From Cryoendolithus antarcticus (Eukaryota > Ascomycota > Dothideomycetes > Cladosporiales > Cladosporiaceae): a stretch of 64,000 bases of DNA. Positions 21,555-33,200 of the stretch are shown here, one piece after another. The notes beneath the pieces are model-generated. The model had not been told where the DNA came from, did no database searches, and saw nothing but the letters and a program-made list of their open reading frames with translations. The position numbers and the translations under genes were made by a program. The stretch covers positions 186,001 to 250,000 of the forward strand of contig NAJO01000052.1 in assembly GCA_002077065.1 (NCBI GenBank), written 5' to 3'. Numbering within the stretch: position 1 is the stretch's first letter; every line of letters begins with the position of its first letter.

Positions 21555-22878
21555 GGTAGTGTGTGCGCCCTGTAAGTGCTCGGTTGTGCGATGGTGGTAC
21601 TGTACTCCCAAAATTATGCGATGGTAAGGTCGGTTCACCTGTCGTAGTAATTCCCGGACAGCAGCGCTGTTCAGATATCCCGCCAGCAGGACGCAGAGGC
21701 CGTTACATAATGCTGCACTTGCATGACGAATGTACAACGCTAGAAGGATACTGGTAAAACGACACGAAACGGTCGAACGATAATCGAACGGCAGGGAAGG
21801 CAGAGAAGAAAACAAAATGCAGATCTACCTCGATGAGTGCAAGGACAGGCGCTCCTGCAACGAGCTGCCAAGTTGCTATGGCTATGCGAAGCTAATCAGC
21901 ATGAGTCGCAAGCAGTAAAGTAGGCCGATTGCGATCCAGATGTGGGTGAGGAGGATCGCGGAAACGCATGGCAGTAGGGCACTGAACGCAAAACGGCTGT
22001 GCAGATCATGCGAGGCATTCGAATTGATTGTTTCATGCAGAGTACGGAGAAGGTTTCTGGCTTCCTGACTCGGACACGACTGAGTTTCCAAGGCGATTTC
22101 TGGGCGGACTGAGAACAGTGGAAGGCTGTGAAGTCGACCTCTTTGGCCAGCGACTCGAGTCGCTCGATGGTCACTGTTCTCACTGCTGCTCAATATCCGC
22201 GGTCGGGGCAAGGGTGATGGCTTAGTAGCGGAAGGATTGTCAATTCCAATGACCTCGGAACCAGATTTGACACACTCCCGCCAAGCGCTGTTCCTGCAGC
22301 TCGAGTCGAGAAAGTTCCGATACGAGCATGTAGGCGCGCACAGATGTTTGCAGTAGAACGCAGCGCACAAGCCGGCGATGTGTCAACCGGAGTGCGATGC
22401 CTAGTAGCCGATGCAGGTATCGTCGTCCACGGGCCGAGATGTGCGACAGCAGGCCTTGACAGGCCTCGTTTCAGGTGCCTGAATCTGCGATGACTGCAGC
22501 TGCATGCATGTTAGATTGGAAGCGACAATGGCAAGCAGCAATTCCCGTGCTCGTGCCGGTGCTGTTCTCGTTGGCCTATTGTCCTCTCTGACTTTGAACA
22601 GAGGGGCAGCCGTTATCAGCACCTGTCACACCATGTGACGCAACAAGATGGCGTATTGGTGTCCACGACTCATTCTTCCAGACTTCTTCCAAGCGAGAAG
22701 TTTGGACGTGTCTCACATCGACAAGAAAAGGGCCGCGGCATCACCCGCGGGTAGATTGACTTTCCGCGCACGTTGCACAGCAGGGGTATGGGAAAGTCAA
22801 TCTGCATGTGGACTTCCGTTTCGTACCCGGGCCGATGACCTACCTGAGTTGACATGACGCGAATTGAACAATGTGAAC
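21555..22878. other. Divergent intergenic region
   Basis: 1.3 kb between the receptor gene (minus) and APC10 (plus). A minus-strand frame at 21882-22370 has a hydrophobic end but no codon or motif support. Nothing called. Confidence 0.4.
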
Positions 22879-23814
22879 ATGCCTCCGTCAACCAGACGAC
22901 AGGCGAGGCAGCGTCTGAGTGAGGCGAGCGCTGCCACATCGCAGAGTGAAGAGCTGCCTACACATGCCATTCTGGAGGATCATCCGCATGAAGTGGTCCT
23001 CGATCTCGATGCAGCTGACGATGAGGACATGGAGGGGGAGGACGAGGAGGGAGACGATGGCATGCATGGTAGGGCAAAAGGAACACGCATATGCTCTTAG
23101 CGGAAGCTGATGTAGTGTCACCTAGATGGCGATCAACATCGCGAACAAGGCGCTCAACCTCCACCCGGGCTGAAAGAGATCTCCTCCCTCGCATCATGGA
23201 CTGTCACGACCGCAAAGCCTGGCAATGGAGTAGCTGCGCTGCGTAATCCAGATCTGAACCAGTTCTGGCAGTCCGACGGCCCCCAACCACATCTCCTAAG
23301 TATCCACTTCTTCAAGCTTGTCAGCATCGCGCACATGCGGGTTTTCCTCGACTTCGAGTCAGACGAGTCTTACACGCCCACAAAGATTCAGTTCTTGGCA
23401 GGCATGGGCGCGCACGATATTCAAGAGTTTTCCGAGATGTCGTTCGAGCAGCCTACTGGCTGGATTGACGTAGACTTCTCCAATATTGGGCCAGTTGAGC
23501 ACGACGAGGATGAAGAGAATCAGCCTATGGACCAGCGAGAAATCGATTGGAGCAAGCGCCCTACGCTAAGGGCTTTCCTCGTGCAATTGAGAATACTTGA
23601 GAATCATCAAAATGGCAAGGATACGCATCTGCGCGCTGTGCAGATCTTCGCGAGAGACGAGACACATGGTGCGCAACGCCGGGGGAATGTACTGGGCGTA
23701 AGGAGTGCGAACGCGCTGCCCGTGCGGACTGCGCGTGGGAAGATGGACAGGCCGAGGAAGCAGAGCAATAACATCAGGATGGCGGAGTGGATGATGGAGC
23801 CGGATCTGAGATGA
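22879..23814 (+). CDS. APC10: Anaphase-promoting complex subunit 10
   Basis: Two exons, 22879-23068 and 23126-23814, join in frame (G+AT) over a 57-nt intron (GTAGGG...TAG), giving 292 aa. The DOC domain spans roughly residues 75-265: LKEISSLASWTVTTAKPGNG, NPDLNQFWQSDGPQPHLLSI, FFKLVSIAHMRVFLDFESDESYTP, the GAHDIQEF segment, and RAFLVQLRILENHQNGKDTHLRAVQIF. That last H-Q-N-G-K-D-T-H loop is the hallmark of APC10/Doc1, which helps the APC/C bind D-box substrates and act processively. Upstream is an acidic Asp/Glu tract (residues 45-62). The usual C-terminal Ile-Arg tail is replaced by a longer basic extension ending MEPDLR. Confidence 0.93.
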
Positions 23815-24559
23815 AAGAGGCTGCGCTCTGCGTCCACAGCTTTCGCAAGTGCCCTATAAAGACCGGGCAGAGTCGTTCAGCGCTACCAAACGACACTCAG
23901 TCTGCGAAGGGTACGATCCGAACGCCATCCGTCAGGTGCAGTGCCTTCACACTTCTTAGCGACCTGCAGAAGGCCTGGCCGGCAAAGGTACGGCGTGGCA
24001 CCCATCCGTTGCAGACCCAGTGATGGCGCGTGGTCCCGAGCGAAGGTGAGGCTTCACAGCCCCGAAAGCTCGCGCCGATGAGATTGGGCTGACATACTGC
24101 ACAGCGGATACATCCAAAGTAGTGCTAGACCACGGGTAGCACGCGAGACATGTCCCAAGCGAATAACAATGCTGCTGTGCTTTCGTGCCAAACGGCGTTA
24201 AGCTCGGCGATATCAATGCCAAGCTTTGGTAACATCGCAACGCTAAATTGCACTTCATCGACTCAGACGTCGATACACCACGCCCTACATTGCTGTCATT
24301 GACATCGAAGGTGCTCGAAGTCTCCATCAATTTTGCTATGTTTGCGTGCATTCTGCTGCCGGTGTACAGTTGAAGACTGGGCTCCAAAGACATAAGTACA
24401 GTTCCGCCTTCCTTGACCTGTCATTTCCTCATCACTCGCCCCTATCTATCTCGAATCGTCATCCTAGCGGTCTCAGCAATCTGTGCGACGGATCTGCACT
24501 ACTACGCATTGCGACAATTGGACTCGTTCTGGCGAGAACCGACAACCGAAGCAAGCACT
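23815..24559. other. Intergenic
   Basis: No supported gene. The frame of the GNAT gene stays open upstream to 24413, but that leader lacks domain features. Confidence 0.45.
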
Positions 24560-25228
24560 ATGGCTTCAGCCTCCACGCAGCCTACAGTGCATCTTGGCCT
24601 CACTTCCCGACTCGGAGACGCCCTCTTCGATCACTACATCCCCCACCTTCCTCCCTCTCAGCAGCCCTCACCAGACATCCCTGCATCATTCCTCCACGCC
24701 ATGCACATCCGCGAAGCAGTCTATGTCCACGAGCAGCACATCCCGCTTGAAAACGAACTCGATTCAGACGACAGACGTAGCTACTACTGGGTTGTTTATG
24801 CTGGCGAGAACCAGCCAGTGGGGTGTATCAGACTTGTGCCGCCGCCGCATGAGGTTGTGCACGAGTTCGATAAGCATCGGCAGATGAACGGCGAGGCGTA
24901 CATCGGAACAGTGAAGTCCGACATGCATGACGGCAGCGAAATCTTCGTCAAGCTCGGCCGACTGGCTCTCTTGAAAGACTGGCGAGGGAAAGAAGTGTCG
25001 AAGTTGTTGGTTGACCGTGCTATTGAGTGGGCCGCTTCGCATGGTGTTGCGTTGAGTGTTGGTGACGAGTTCAAGGGGCTGGTTCTCGTGCATGCTCAGA
25101 TTGGACTGCAGAAGTTCTGGGCACGACACGGCTTCGTGCTTGATGAGGGGATGGGGATTTGGGATGAGGAGGGGATTGATCATGTGGCTATGTGGAGACG
25201 GGTTGAGGTCAAGGAGGGTGATAGTTGA
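24560..25228 (+). CDS. GNAT-family N-acetyltransferase
   Basis: One exon, 222 aa from Met at 24560 (context AGCACTATGG). The acetyl-CoA fold shows AMHIREAVYVHEQHIPLENE near 46-65, YYWVVYAGENQPVGCIRLVPP (beta 2-4), VKLGRLALLKDWRGKEVSKLLVDRAI near 133-155 (the pyrophosphate-binding signature, here R-G-K-E-V-S-K-L), and the LQKFWARHGFVLDEGMGIWDEEGIDH end. Fungal relatives are annotated as GNAT or glucosamine-6-phosphate acetyltransferase-like proteins; the acceptor substrate is unknown. The last 50 bp of the coding region and the 3' flank are copied in the repeats directly downstream. Frames that start at 24413 add a hydrophobic leader without support. Confidence 0.85.
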   Translation: MASASTQPTVHLGLTSRLGDALFDHYIPHLPPSQQPSPDIPASFLHAMHIREAVYVHEQHIPLENELDSDDRRSYYWVVYAGENQPVGCIRLVPPPHEVVHEFDKHRQMNGEAYIGTVKSDMHDGSEIFVKLGRLALLKDWRGKEVSKLLVDRAIEWAASHGVALSVGDEFKGLVLVHAQIGLQKFWARHGFVLDEGMGIWDEEGIDHVAMWRRVEVKEGDS

Positions 25229-25645
25229 GTACTGGTCTGTGGCCGCTCTCTCAGGTATTTGAAGGTTTCTTGTACTACTATATGACAAGCCACGACTGTC
25301 CAAGTCATCTGCGCTGTGTCCGTGACAGGGCACTCTTTGTCTGATCAGGCCGGCATTCGGGACGGTTAGGGGTATCGATCATGTGGCTATGTGGAGACGG
25401 GCTGAGGTTAGGGAGTGTGGAAGCTGAGTGCTGTTCTGCCTGTGCTCTCTCAAGATTTTGCAGGGTGTTGTGATACCATAGACCGAGCTACGACTGTCAA
25501 ATTCCCGCTTCGCAGTGTCTATGAGGGGCCGGTCTACCTTCGCTCTCTCAGGTTTTCGAAGGCCTCTCCTGCTATGATGCACTGGGTCACTACTGTCAAA
25601 TCCGGCTTCGCTGTGTCCATGAGAGCACCATCTTTGCTCCAGTCC
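25178..25645 (+). repeat. Tandem copies of the GNAT gene tail plus a 98-bp unit
   Basis: The string CATGTGGCTATGTGGAGACG of the GNAT coding end (25181) recurs at 25380, and GCTCTCTCA of its 3' flank (25245) recurs at 25444: a 199-bp direct duplication. A further copy of the flank unit starts at 25542, 98 bp later. Each unit runs from GCTCTCTCAGG-like through ACGACTGTCAAAT-like to TGTGTCCATGAGAG-like sequence. Copies have drifted and the second carries no open acetyltransferase frame. Confidence 0.75.
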
Positions 25646-25747
25646 GGGACTGCCTCGAAGCACCTCAGTCCAGCCATGTCCACGCCCGAGCCCATCCGTG
25701 TCCACAGAATCTCCCCTCTGCCGACTCGTGTACTTGCACGTACCACT

Positions 25748-26571
25748 TCAACCCTGCGCGGCACTAGGGCGCGCGCGCACAGCCACCCCACCACCGACGG
25801 TGTCCACTGACACCACCAGACGCACTTCGACGGGCTTGGACCTAGCCTCCTCGACCCTGACCCTCTTCACAGGCCTGCTGCTCAGCACTGTCACTGTGAT
25901 ATGTCAGTACTGTACGTTCCAGTAGAAGGACGTACACATACCCTCCGGCTCCGGACCCGACTCGGCGCCGTCGGCAGCAGAACTGAGCGCAGCAGCCATG
26001 AGACGCAGCACAGGTGGCTCGAACACGGACGCGACGGCTTTTGGGACTTCATCCGGGACTTCGAGATGCGCGCTTAGTATAGCCTTGAACTCGCTCTCGA
26101 ACACTCCGTCCTCGCTCATCTGGCGTAGCGATCGACCGTGTCCATCTCGCTGAGTGCCTTGAAGAAGCCCGGAGTCTGCACGAGTTCTGCCATGCGTGCG
26201 GTGGTCATCTCAGGTTCGGTCGCGGTACCTGGCTGTACGATATGAGGGTATAGTTCGGCTGCTCTGCGCTCGACCCGGTCGAGGAGCTTGGTGAGTATGG
26301 TCTTGTACCCAGCGGTATTGGCAGCCTGAACACCCCTGAGCGCGAGCTTTATCGAAGCCGTTTGTTCAGCGAAGTCCATCTGCTGGCCGATCTTGTACTG
26401 CAGGGTACAGATCTCGTACGCAACGATGTTCTTCGGTGCGTTAGGGCTGGTAGTCGTGGTCTTAGTAGGTTCGTTGCCGTGCTGCAAGGCTCTGTGACCG
26501 TCCGCTATCTCTTGAAGCAGTGACTTATTCTGCGAGTCAATGCGTTCCTTCCTGATCTCAGGCGTCGCCAT
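25748..26571 (-). CDS. Uncharacterised helical protein with frame discontinuity
   Basis: The first frame runs from Met at 26571 to a TGA at 26118-26116 (152 aa; helical, e.g. IGQQMDFAEQTASIKLALRG, LLDRVERRAAELYPHIV). A second frame starts with the ATG that overlaps this stop (ATGA, 26119) and continues MSEDGVFESEFKAILSAHLE to a clean 48-nt intron (25941-25894: GTATGT, TACTGAC, CACAG), then an exon 25893-25748 with the basic RPVKRVRVEEARSKP, a possible nuclear signal. The two frames can be joined by a 62-nt in-phase intron (26181-26120, GTGCAG...CCAG) for 237 aa. A one-base change of frame at the ATGA is the other possibility, since TPGFFKALSEMDTVDRYA before the stop also looks coding. No family recognised. 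Confidence 0.45.
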
Positions 26572-27166
26572 GGGTCCGGTCGTGTACAAGTGGTGTACTA
26601 GCTGGTCGAGGGAGGCCTTGGAAATGCCGTGTGCCGCCGTAGTATGAAGAAAAGGTTATGGTAAGAGAGAGGAAGCAGAAGAGAAGAAGATTAGCCTATA
26701 TACTCCAGAAGCAGTGAAAGCACATTTTAATACCTACATCAATGCTAATTCTGAGTGAGGACCACCACAGTGATGAGCTGATGGCATGCCGAGTGAAGCC
26801 AGGAAACCCCCAGAGTGACTATCACGTGCACAATCTGCCACGCAGAGCACCTGTCCAGTCGAGGACTCGTGCTCTAGGATCCAGGCTCAGCTCACAGCGC
26901 CCTTCCCGACTACTACCTCCACCATTCGCCGGAATGTAAGTAGCTCGTTCTCTGCACGCCTGCCCGTAGCTCGTTTTCGAAATGCAGTAAGAGCGATATT
27001 CGGCTAGTGGCGCGGTTGATAGTAGCACACGCACTTCACTCCGTCTGAAGAGCATGCTCGGACAGTATGCCAGAAAGGAGCCAACTGAGAAACGCGCGGA
27101 ATCGCGTCCATAACATGTCACAAGCACATCCGTCCATAGTCCTGCGGATGCTCTGTTGGACCAGTC
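26572..27166. other. Intergenic
   Basis: Contains an A/G-rich stretch (about 26640-26700, GAAGAAAAGG and AGAGAGGAAGCAGAAGAG) upstream of the previous gene. No gene seen. Confidence 0.45.
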
Positions 27167-27628
27167 TCATCCTGCAGCGCCCTTCCCGACCTCAGCGACC
27201 ACCGCTTCCACAATTACTTTGAACACCTCCATCTCCTCTTCTACACTCCCTCCCATCACACCGCCCGTCAAGTCGCCACTCCAGCTAACGTAGCATGCCT
27301 TGCCAGTCTTCCGTACGAGCACCTTGGCCAACCTTGTCGTAAAGTCTACTGTGTTGGGTATCGTGTAGAGAGGTGTGCTCAGTGGCTGACTTGGATTGTA
27401 GCGATCTGGAAGGGCGTACACGAAGGAGCCGAGTGCTGCGGATGATGACGGCGTCTCGGGAGAGGTTGTAGTGGAGTGGAGGAGTAGCGTGGTTGGAGTC
27501 AATGTGAGGTGGAGATGAACTTTGGTTTGAGGGTTCGAGGGGAGGGTGACGGCGAGCTGGATCGGCTTGGCTGAGGCTGCGGAATGGGTGCCATTCGCGG
27601 TGGGAGCGCGAGGAGCTCCAGCGGCCAT
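27167..27628 (-). CDS. Proteasome assembly chaperone 4-like
   Basis: Single 153-aa frame from ATG at 27628. The pattern SAALGSFVYALPDRYNPSQPLSTPLYT, then NTVDFTTRLAKVLVRKTGKACYVSW and SVEEEMEVFKVIVEAV, matches my recollection of fungal PAC4/Poc4-type proteins (PSMG4 family). These pair with PAC3/Poc3 and guide assembly of the 20S alpha ring. Residues 1-30 are a low-complexity Ala/Pro leader. It is divergent from the methyltransferase gene at 27823, with 194 bp of shared promoter. The family call is by motif memory; length and all-alpha/beta pattern fit. Confidence 0.72.
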   Translation of the reverse strand: MAAGAPRAPTANGTHSAASAKPIQLAVTLPSNPQTKVHLHLTLTPTTLLLHSTTTSPETPSSSAALGSFVYALPDRYNPSQPLSTPLYTIPNTVDFTTRLAKVLVRKTGKACYVSWSGDLTGGVMGGSVEEEMEVFKVIVEAVVAEVGKGAAG

Positions 27629-27822
27629 GATAACAGCCAATCCTTACTGAGGATGAGCAGAAGATGGTGTATGGCTGGATACACTTAAGGGAGGTTGGAT
27701 ATGAGCTGGTCTTGGCACTCGACCTGACGACAACCTTCACGTTGACGACTTCAATACATATATGACATCTCCGTGAAACGAAAGTTTTCCCGCCTCTCCA
27801 GCTCTAGTGTAGACTCGCTATA

Positions 27823-29151
27823 ATGTCAATTATATCCGATCCCGAAGAGCGCAGGGTGCTATTCGCAGCGCTGGACTCCTTCCGGTAGGTACAGATCTCA
27901 TGCATGCGCAGCACTTTTACCCTCACGTGCGTCTCTTGAACTGCAGCACGTGTCCTTCCCTAGCATCATGTCTGTCTCTTATGTTCCTCTTCTAGGCAAT
28001 ACCGCCAAGCAGCTCATTACAACATCACCCATCTTCGTCGCCAGGCGTTCTACAGCTTACCTGCAGCACACGTCGACATGCTCTCGGAGCCGCCGTTCTC
28101 GCTGCCACAAACGTTCAGAGACGTGGACGACGCCATAGACTGCAATGCTGATATCGCTGACGCTGTTCTGGCGTCTGGTCTCGAGCAGTTTGGCATCAAT
28201 CCTGATAATCATACTTGGCATGGTGCTGCCAAACCGAGTGATGTAGACAAGTGTCGCTCGACGATCCGTCAGTTGTATCGAGATTGGTCTGCTGAAGCTG
28301 CGCCCGAGCGTGAAGCAGTCTATGCGCCCATCTTCGAAGCCCTAGGACCTCAATGCTCCCGTATTGCAGCATCCGGGACAGGTCATCTCCGAGTGCTGGT
28401 GCCAGGCGCTGGACTTGGACGACTGGCGTGGGAGCTTGCCGGAAGAGGATATGAATCTGAAGGTAACGAGATCAGCTACCATCAGCTCATTGCATCTCAC
28501 TACATCCTCAACCGCACCGCGCACACTGGACAACACAATTTGTATCCTTGGGCACTAGCCTTCTCGAACCATTTGACAAGGGCAAACCAACTCCGAGCTG
28601 TCAGCATCCCTGATGTCGATTCTGCGGCCTTGTTGGACTCCAAGAACGGCGGAAGTCTGCACATGACGGCGGGCGACTTCTGCGCTCTGTACCGCGAACC
28701 TCGATACGCAGAGACATTCGACGCGGTTGTGACTTGCTTCTTCATCGACACTGCACCAAATGTCATCGAATACATCGAGACTGTCAAGCATTGCCTCAAG
28801 TCTGGTGGTATCTGGGTCAACGTTGGACCACTGCTGTGGCACTTCGAGGCAGCTCCAACGCCGGCCGAGAGGCGAAGGGATCGGGAGCGACGGCGAGCAT
28901 CACCTGACATGGAAGTTGACGATGACGATAATGTGCAGTCGCGCGAATATGAGAACAGTGGAATCGGAGCACCAGGATCATTCGAGCTGAGCAATGACGA
29001 GGTCGTCGCACTGGTCCAGAAGCTGGGCTTCGAGATCGTGGAGCACGTTGACAGACTGAAGCAGCCTGCTGGCTATATCCAGGATTCAGAGAGCATGTTG
29101 CAGAACACCTACAGGCCATCACTTTGGGTGGCAAGGAAGCTGCTGCACTGA
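27823..29151 (+). CDS. Carnosine N-methyltransferase-like (N2227 family)
   Basis: Exons 27823-27884 and 27996-29151 join in frame (CG+G) over a 111-nt intron (GTAGGT...TAG), giving 405 aa. Conserved landmarks: ALDSFRQYRQAAHYNITHLR at the N-terminus, RQLYRDWSAEAAPEREAVYAPI near 140, the SAM-binding motif VLVPGAGLGRLAWELAGRGY near 180, GNEISYHQLIASHYILN, FDAVVTCFFIDTAPNVIEYI (motif after the acidic SAM ligand) and GGIWVNVGPLLWHF. This set defines the CARNMT1/YNL092W family, which in animals makes anserine from carnosine; in fungi the substrate is not established (histidine-containing peptides or proteins are possible). An Arg/Asp insert (about 335-360) interrupts the C-terminal part. Confidence 0.9.
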
Positions 29152-29449
29152 CATCGCCCTGCTCTTGCTATCTTGAGGCAGTGAATCTTGGACACCGCGT
29201 CAACACGCGTGAGCATCTGTAGCCTGCACCACAACAGCAAGCCACAGATTGCAGTACCTTGGAGAGGCGTAGAGCTGCATTACTGACTCACGGCGGACCG
29301 GTTGGATTCTCATGGCGGCAGAAGCTACAGAACGGCAAAGGCGAAGTTCATGATAGTAGCATCAGACTTATCAGAAGTTCGGAGAGAGCAGCAGTGTCTC
29401 TGTACAGAAGATCGTAGGAACACTTGCCACACTGATCAAGCTAATGATA

Positions 29450-29871
29450 CTACTTGCTATCTTTCAGCCACTTATACAACTCCTGCATTCCGCAGCGTTC
29501 CTGTACGAACGAGGCAATACCAGCTCTCCTCTGTTCCTCTGGACTGGCTCTGCGACTCAGGAGATCTCCATATACATTCGTCAGCAACCGAGCGCACTTC
29601 TCATAGACTGCTTGGCGGGCAACCGCATCGATTCCAGTTTCGGAAGCTCTCGACACGGCTTCGTCCAGTGCAGCGACGCCTACTGCGAAGATGCCCTTGG
29701 CGGCTGCATTCAAGCCGTTGTTCAGCCGCCCTTCCTGCAGATTCTCATTCCGTTAACGTGCTGTAGGATCTCCGCGTGACTTGCTGGAGTGTCATCGGGA
29801 TCCTCGTAGTCTTTGATTAGATTGGTGAGGCGGGTGTAATGCGGGAGGTCTTGTTGCTGCCAGGTCGACAT
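29450..29871 (-). CDS. Uncharacterised small helical protein, frame break
   Basis: A start at 29871 gives MSTWQQQDLPHYTRLTNLIK and continues DYEDPDDTPASHAEILQH. The downstream frame reads ENLQEGRLNNGLNAAAKGIF, then AVGVAALDEAVSRASETGID and ends ELYKWLKDSK at 29450. Both parts look like one amphipathic helical protein of about 137 aa, but the frames differ. The only GT...AG that restores frame is 23 nt (GTTAAC...CTGCAG, 29752-29730), too short for a normal intron. So it is either a decayed gene, a sequence error of one or two bases near 29740, or I am missing an exon. No known family. It converges with the methyltransferase gene. Confidence 0.35.
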
Positions 29872-30254
29872 CGGGTGGCTGTTGGTCGTGTTAGGTGACT
29901 ACGCACCCGTGCGGAACAGGAACGAGGGAAGTAGATGAAGGTCAATAGCCACGAACATATGGAGGGAATAGCACAGACCGATCGCGGTACAGGTGCGATC
30001 GCTGCGATGAAGGCACTGATCGCGCGCTTGCTGGAGCAAGCGATCGTCGAGATACCATCTGAGGTGAGTTGTGGATAAGGACGTGCCTGCTGTTCTTTTC
30101 CCAACAATACTGTGGAGATAATGAAGAGGCTTTGGGTGCGGCTACTGTCAGAATGGACAATTACTCAAGGTCCAATGTTCATCCACTGCACGGCCGTCGA
30201 TCTCATACAACCTGCCACTTACTAACACCAGCTAAAAATACCCGTACCACGCAC
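29872..30254. other. Intergenic
   Basis: Nothing supported beyond short frames; separates the helical protein from the 3' end of the F-box gene. Confidence 0.4.
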
Positions 30255-33200
30255 TCAACTTCTCAGCTCCATCCCCATCTCTACAACCCCCGAGAACCTG
30301 CCACTCCCGCCCTTCAACTGCCCATCATACTCCGCCGCCTCAGCAGCCTCGGCATCATCCCACCCAGCCGTCATTCCCCAAGCATAGAACATGGCATCCA
30401 GCTCCGCAGGAGGCAAAAACTGCGTAAGCTTCCCCAGATAGATGTCTGGACTGGTCTGCGCCGCAGCCCCCAGCCCGCGCTGCCGTTGCCTAAACCAAGC
30501 AGAGGAATGGAGAGGGTGCTGCACGTCCCAATGTACGGCTGTTTGGTCGAGGTTTGCGTTAGCGGGGAGCCGGACGTAGCCACAGGAGGAGAATATGAGT
30601 TTCTTGAGGGCGATCCTGGGGCGGGAGATGCGTTGGGTTTCCCGGGGTTGAGGCTGGGGCATGTAGTCGTCGAAGACTGGGCCTGGCGAGAGCTGGTCGA
30701 TTAGGTCCGGCCAGGATCCGTCGCGATGGTTGGTAGCCCATGTCGATGCATCAGGGCGAATGTGAGGGTACGAAGGCTGTTGATGATGTAAAGGTTGGTA
30801 ATGATGTTGATGCGCGGGAGCTGGCATCGCTGGCGCCGCGAAATTTAGATGGTTATGCATGTTGATTTGGCCGACAAATGACGCCATCGTGAGGCCTGGT
30901 GTGGTAGCAATGAATTGCACAATAGACGCAGGACCTGCCAGACCTGTGGTGTAGTTGAGCCACTGGGCGCGGTTGCGTAGCCACAGCTGCGAGATGATGC
31001 CAGCGGCCTGTGCTGGTGGTGTGTTCCCCAACAGACCAGATGCCACAACGGCGTTCGCGAATGGCGCGACGATGGCCGGGGTATTGTTGATGCCGTGTAA
31101 CCCCGCCAAAGCATTCGCGTTCGGCACGGGAGCGACTGGAATGGCAGGCAGCCAAGCCGCAGGCTGTGGCAGCACTAGATGAGGTGCAGGCACGTGTGGA
31201 GGTGCCTGAGCGCCCCATCCGCCGGCTTGTCCAGCGAGAGCCGCATGCGGAAGATGCGCATGCTGGAGGTGCGCATGCGCCAGTGCCGCAGCCTGAGCTG
31301 GAGCACCTGCTGGCGGCGGCGCCCGAGGACTCGCAGTCAACGACACGGAATCAAACTTCAGCACTTGAAGAGAGCCGTGTGATTGTCGACGATACAGTGC
31401 CTCGAGCGCTGGCGGTGTTATCCAACAATTGACTAGGGTCAGATGTTCCAGGTAGCCCATGTCCAGTAGGCCAGTGGGTGTGATAGCCAGGCACTGGGCC
31501 AGCGGAAGTATCGGCGCCGGTAAGAGGTTGTTGTTTCTTCCGAGGACTCCTGCCCCTCTCTCACCACCGTCAGTGTATCCGCAGGTAAGATGCTTGACAT
31601 GGGAGATGCCTTGAATCTGCCGCAGCACTCCGTGGAGAAGCTGGACAGCCAGCGACGGGGCTTTGGCGGGAGCCTCAGCATAGCCAGCAGTATCTTTCTG
31701 CACACAACGCCAGTCTGGACTCACGCACAGAGTGACGTCTTCGAGAAGTGGAAGCGCAGCCCAGAGCTGTACGCGACCCAATATCGGAAGGAGTCCGCTC
31801 GAGATCTTGACGACGTGGAGTTTAGTAACCCTGCTGAACACGGAGGGGTTATCCATGACTGCCAACATATATGACTCCAGAAATGCGCGCTGAGCCCATT
31901 CGGTCTCAAGAAGCCATTCGATTTGCTCCTTACGCAATGTGCCAGGGTTGACTGGCGCCGCAAACGACTTCTCATCCTGATCAGTGAGTAGATAAGCCAC
32001 GCCAGTTCGTGCGGAAGCTCCAGAATATCTCGAACCTCCTAGAACTCCGCGCGCATCTGCACGTGGCCAGAGACCTGTGCTAATATATTCCGAGCTGCAT
32101 AAGCCATTGATAGAATGCAGTCCGGCGGAGATGTTCGCATAATGAAGATTCGTCTCTTTGGCGTTTGGCCGACGACCAATACTTTGCTGTGATCGCTGTA
32201 ATGCTGTCCAGAATTGCTTCTTCGCCTGCCGAGTGTGATCTGGTTGTGAGTCGCCACTAGCAGAGAATACAGACAGTGGGTGATCGTGGACCATCGTGTA
32301 AGGCGAGACATCTGCTCCGTTGAGTCGTCCCAGTCCACTATCGATCGACAGGCCGATCTCCTGAACATTGACCAGCTTCGAGAAAGCAGCTTTCATGCGC
32401 GACGTCTCATCTGCGGTGCGCTCGAGGCCCGCGAGATTGGAGAATCGTAGGTATTGCGGTGGTGGCCAGTCGTATGCGCCATGATAAGCAATACATGGGT
32501 CAAGCTCGCGCTTCTCAGGTGGATGTGCCAGCTGTGCCTCAGTGACCTCAAAACTCATACCAAATCGCTTGATGTGAGGTCCGAAACCTTCGAACACCCT
32601 AAGCCCGTGACCCTTATAGACCTTACCCTCTCGGTCGGTCGTGGCGTTCTTCCACTGAAGTTCCGATTCTAGCGTCTCCCGAGCCTTACCTTTGCCTTTG
32701 CCGTAGCGAATTGCAGATGCGTCCTTCTTCTTCACCTCCTCGGCCATCATATCGTACAATTCGGTGTTGAAGGGGACCACAGCACTGTGGAACAGCGACG
32801 GAGACACTTTCTGCTCGAACTCACGATTTACGAGGCGCAACGATCGAACATCTGTTCTTGCCAAGTGCAGGGTAATGAGTTCGAAGATCTCCATAGGCAG
32901 CTCGTTGCTCGGCCATACTGCCACACTTGATGTTGACTGATGCATGGAATGATCTAGTTGCCGCCGTATCGCAGGGAGGATCTTGAAGCTTTTGGGAATC
33001 TGATAAGCTCCTCTAGATGTTGTAGACCCAAGTGGTAAGTACGACACTTCACCGCTCCGAGCAATGTTCTCATCGTCGAGCGTTTGGTCTTGTCCAGTGC
33101 TCTCGATCAACATCGCGCCAGCGACACGGAGTTTGCCCTGATCGGATGACATGGCACCTGCTGAGTTTGATCTCGATGCTAGCAAAGATAGGGCGGCTCG

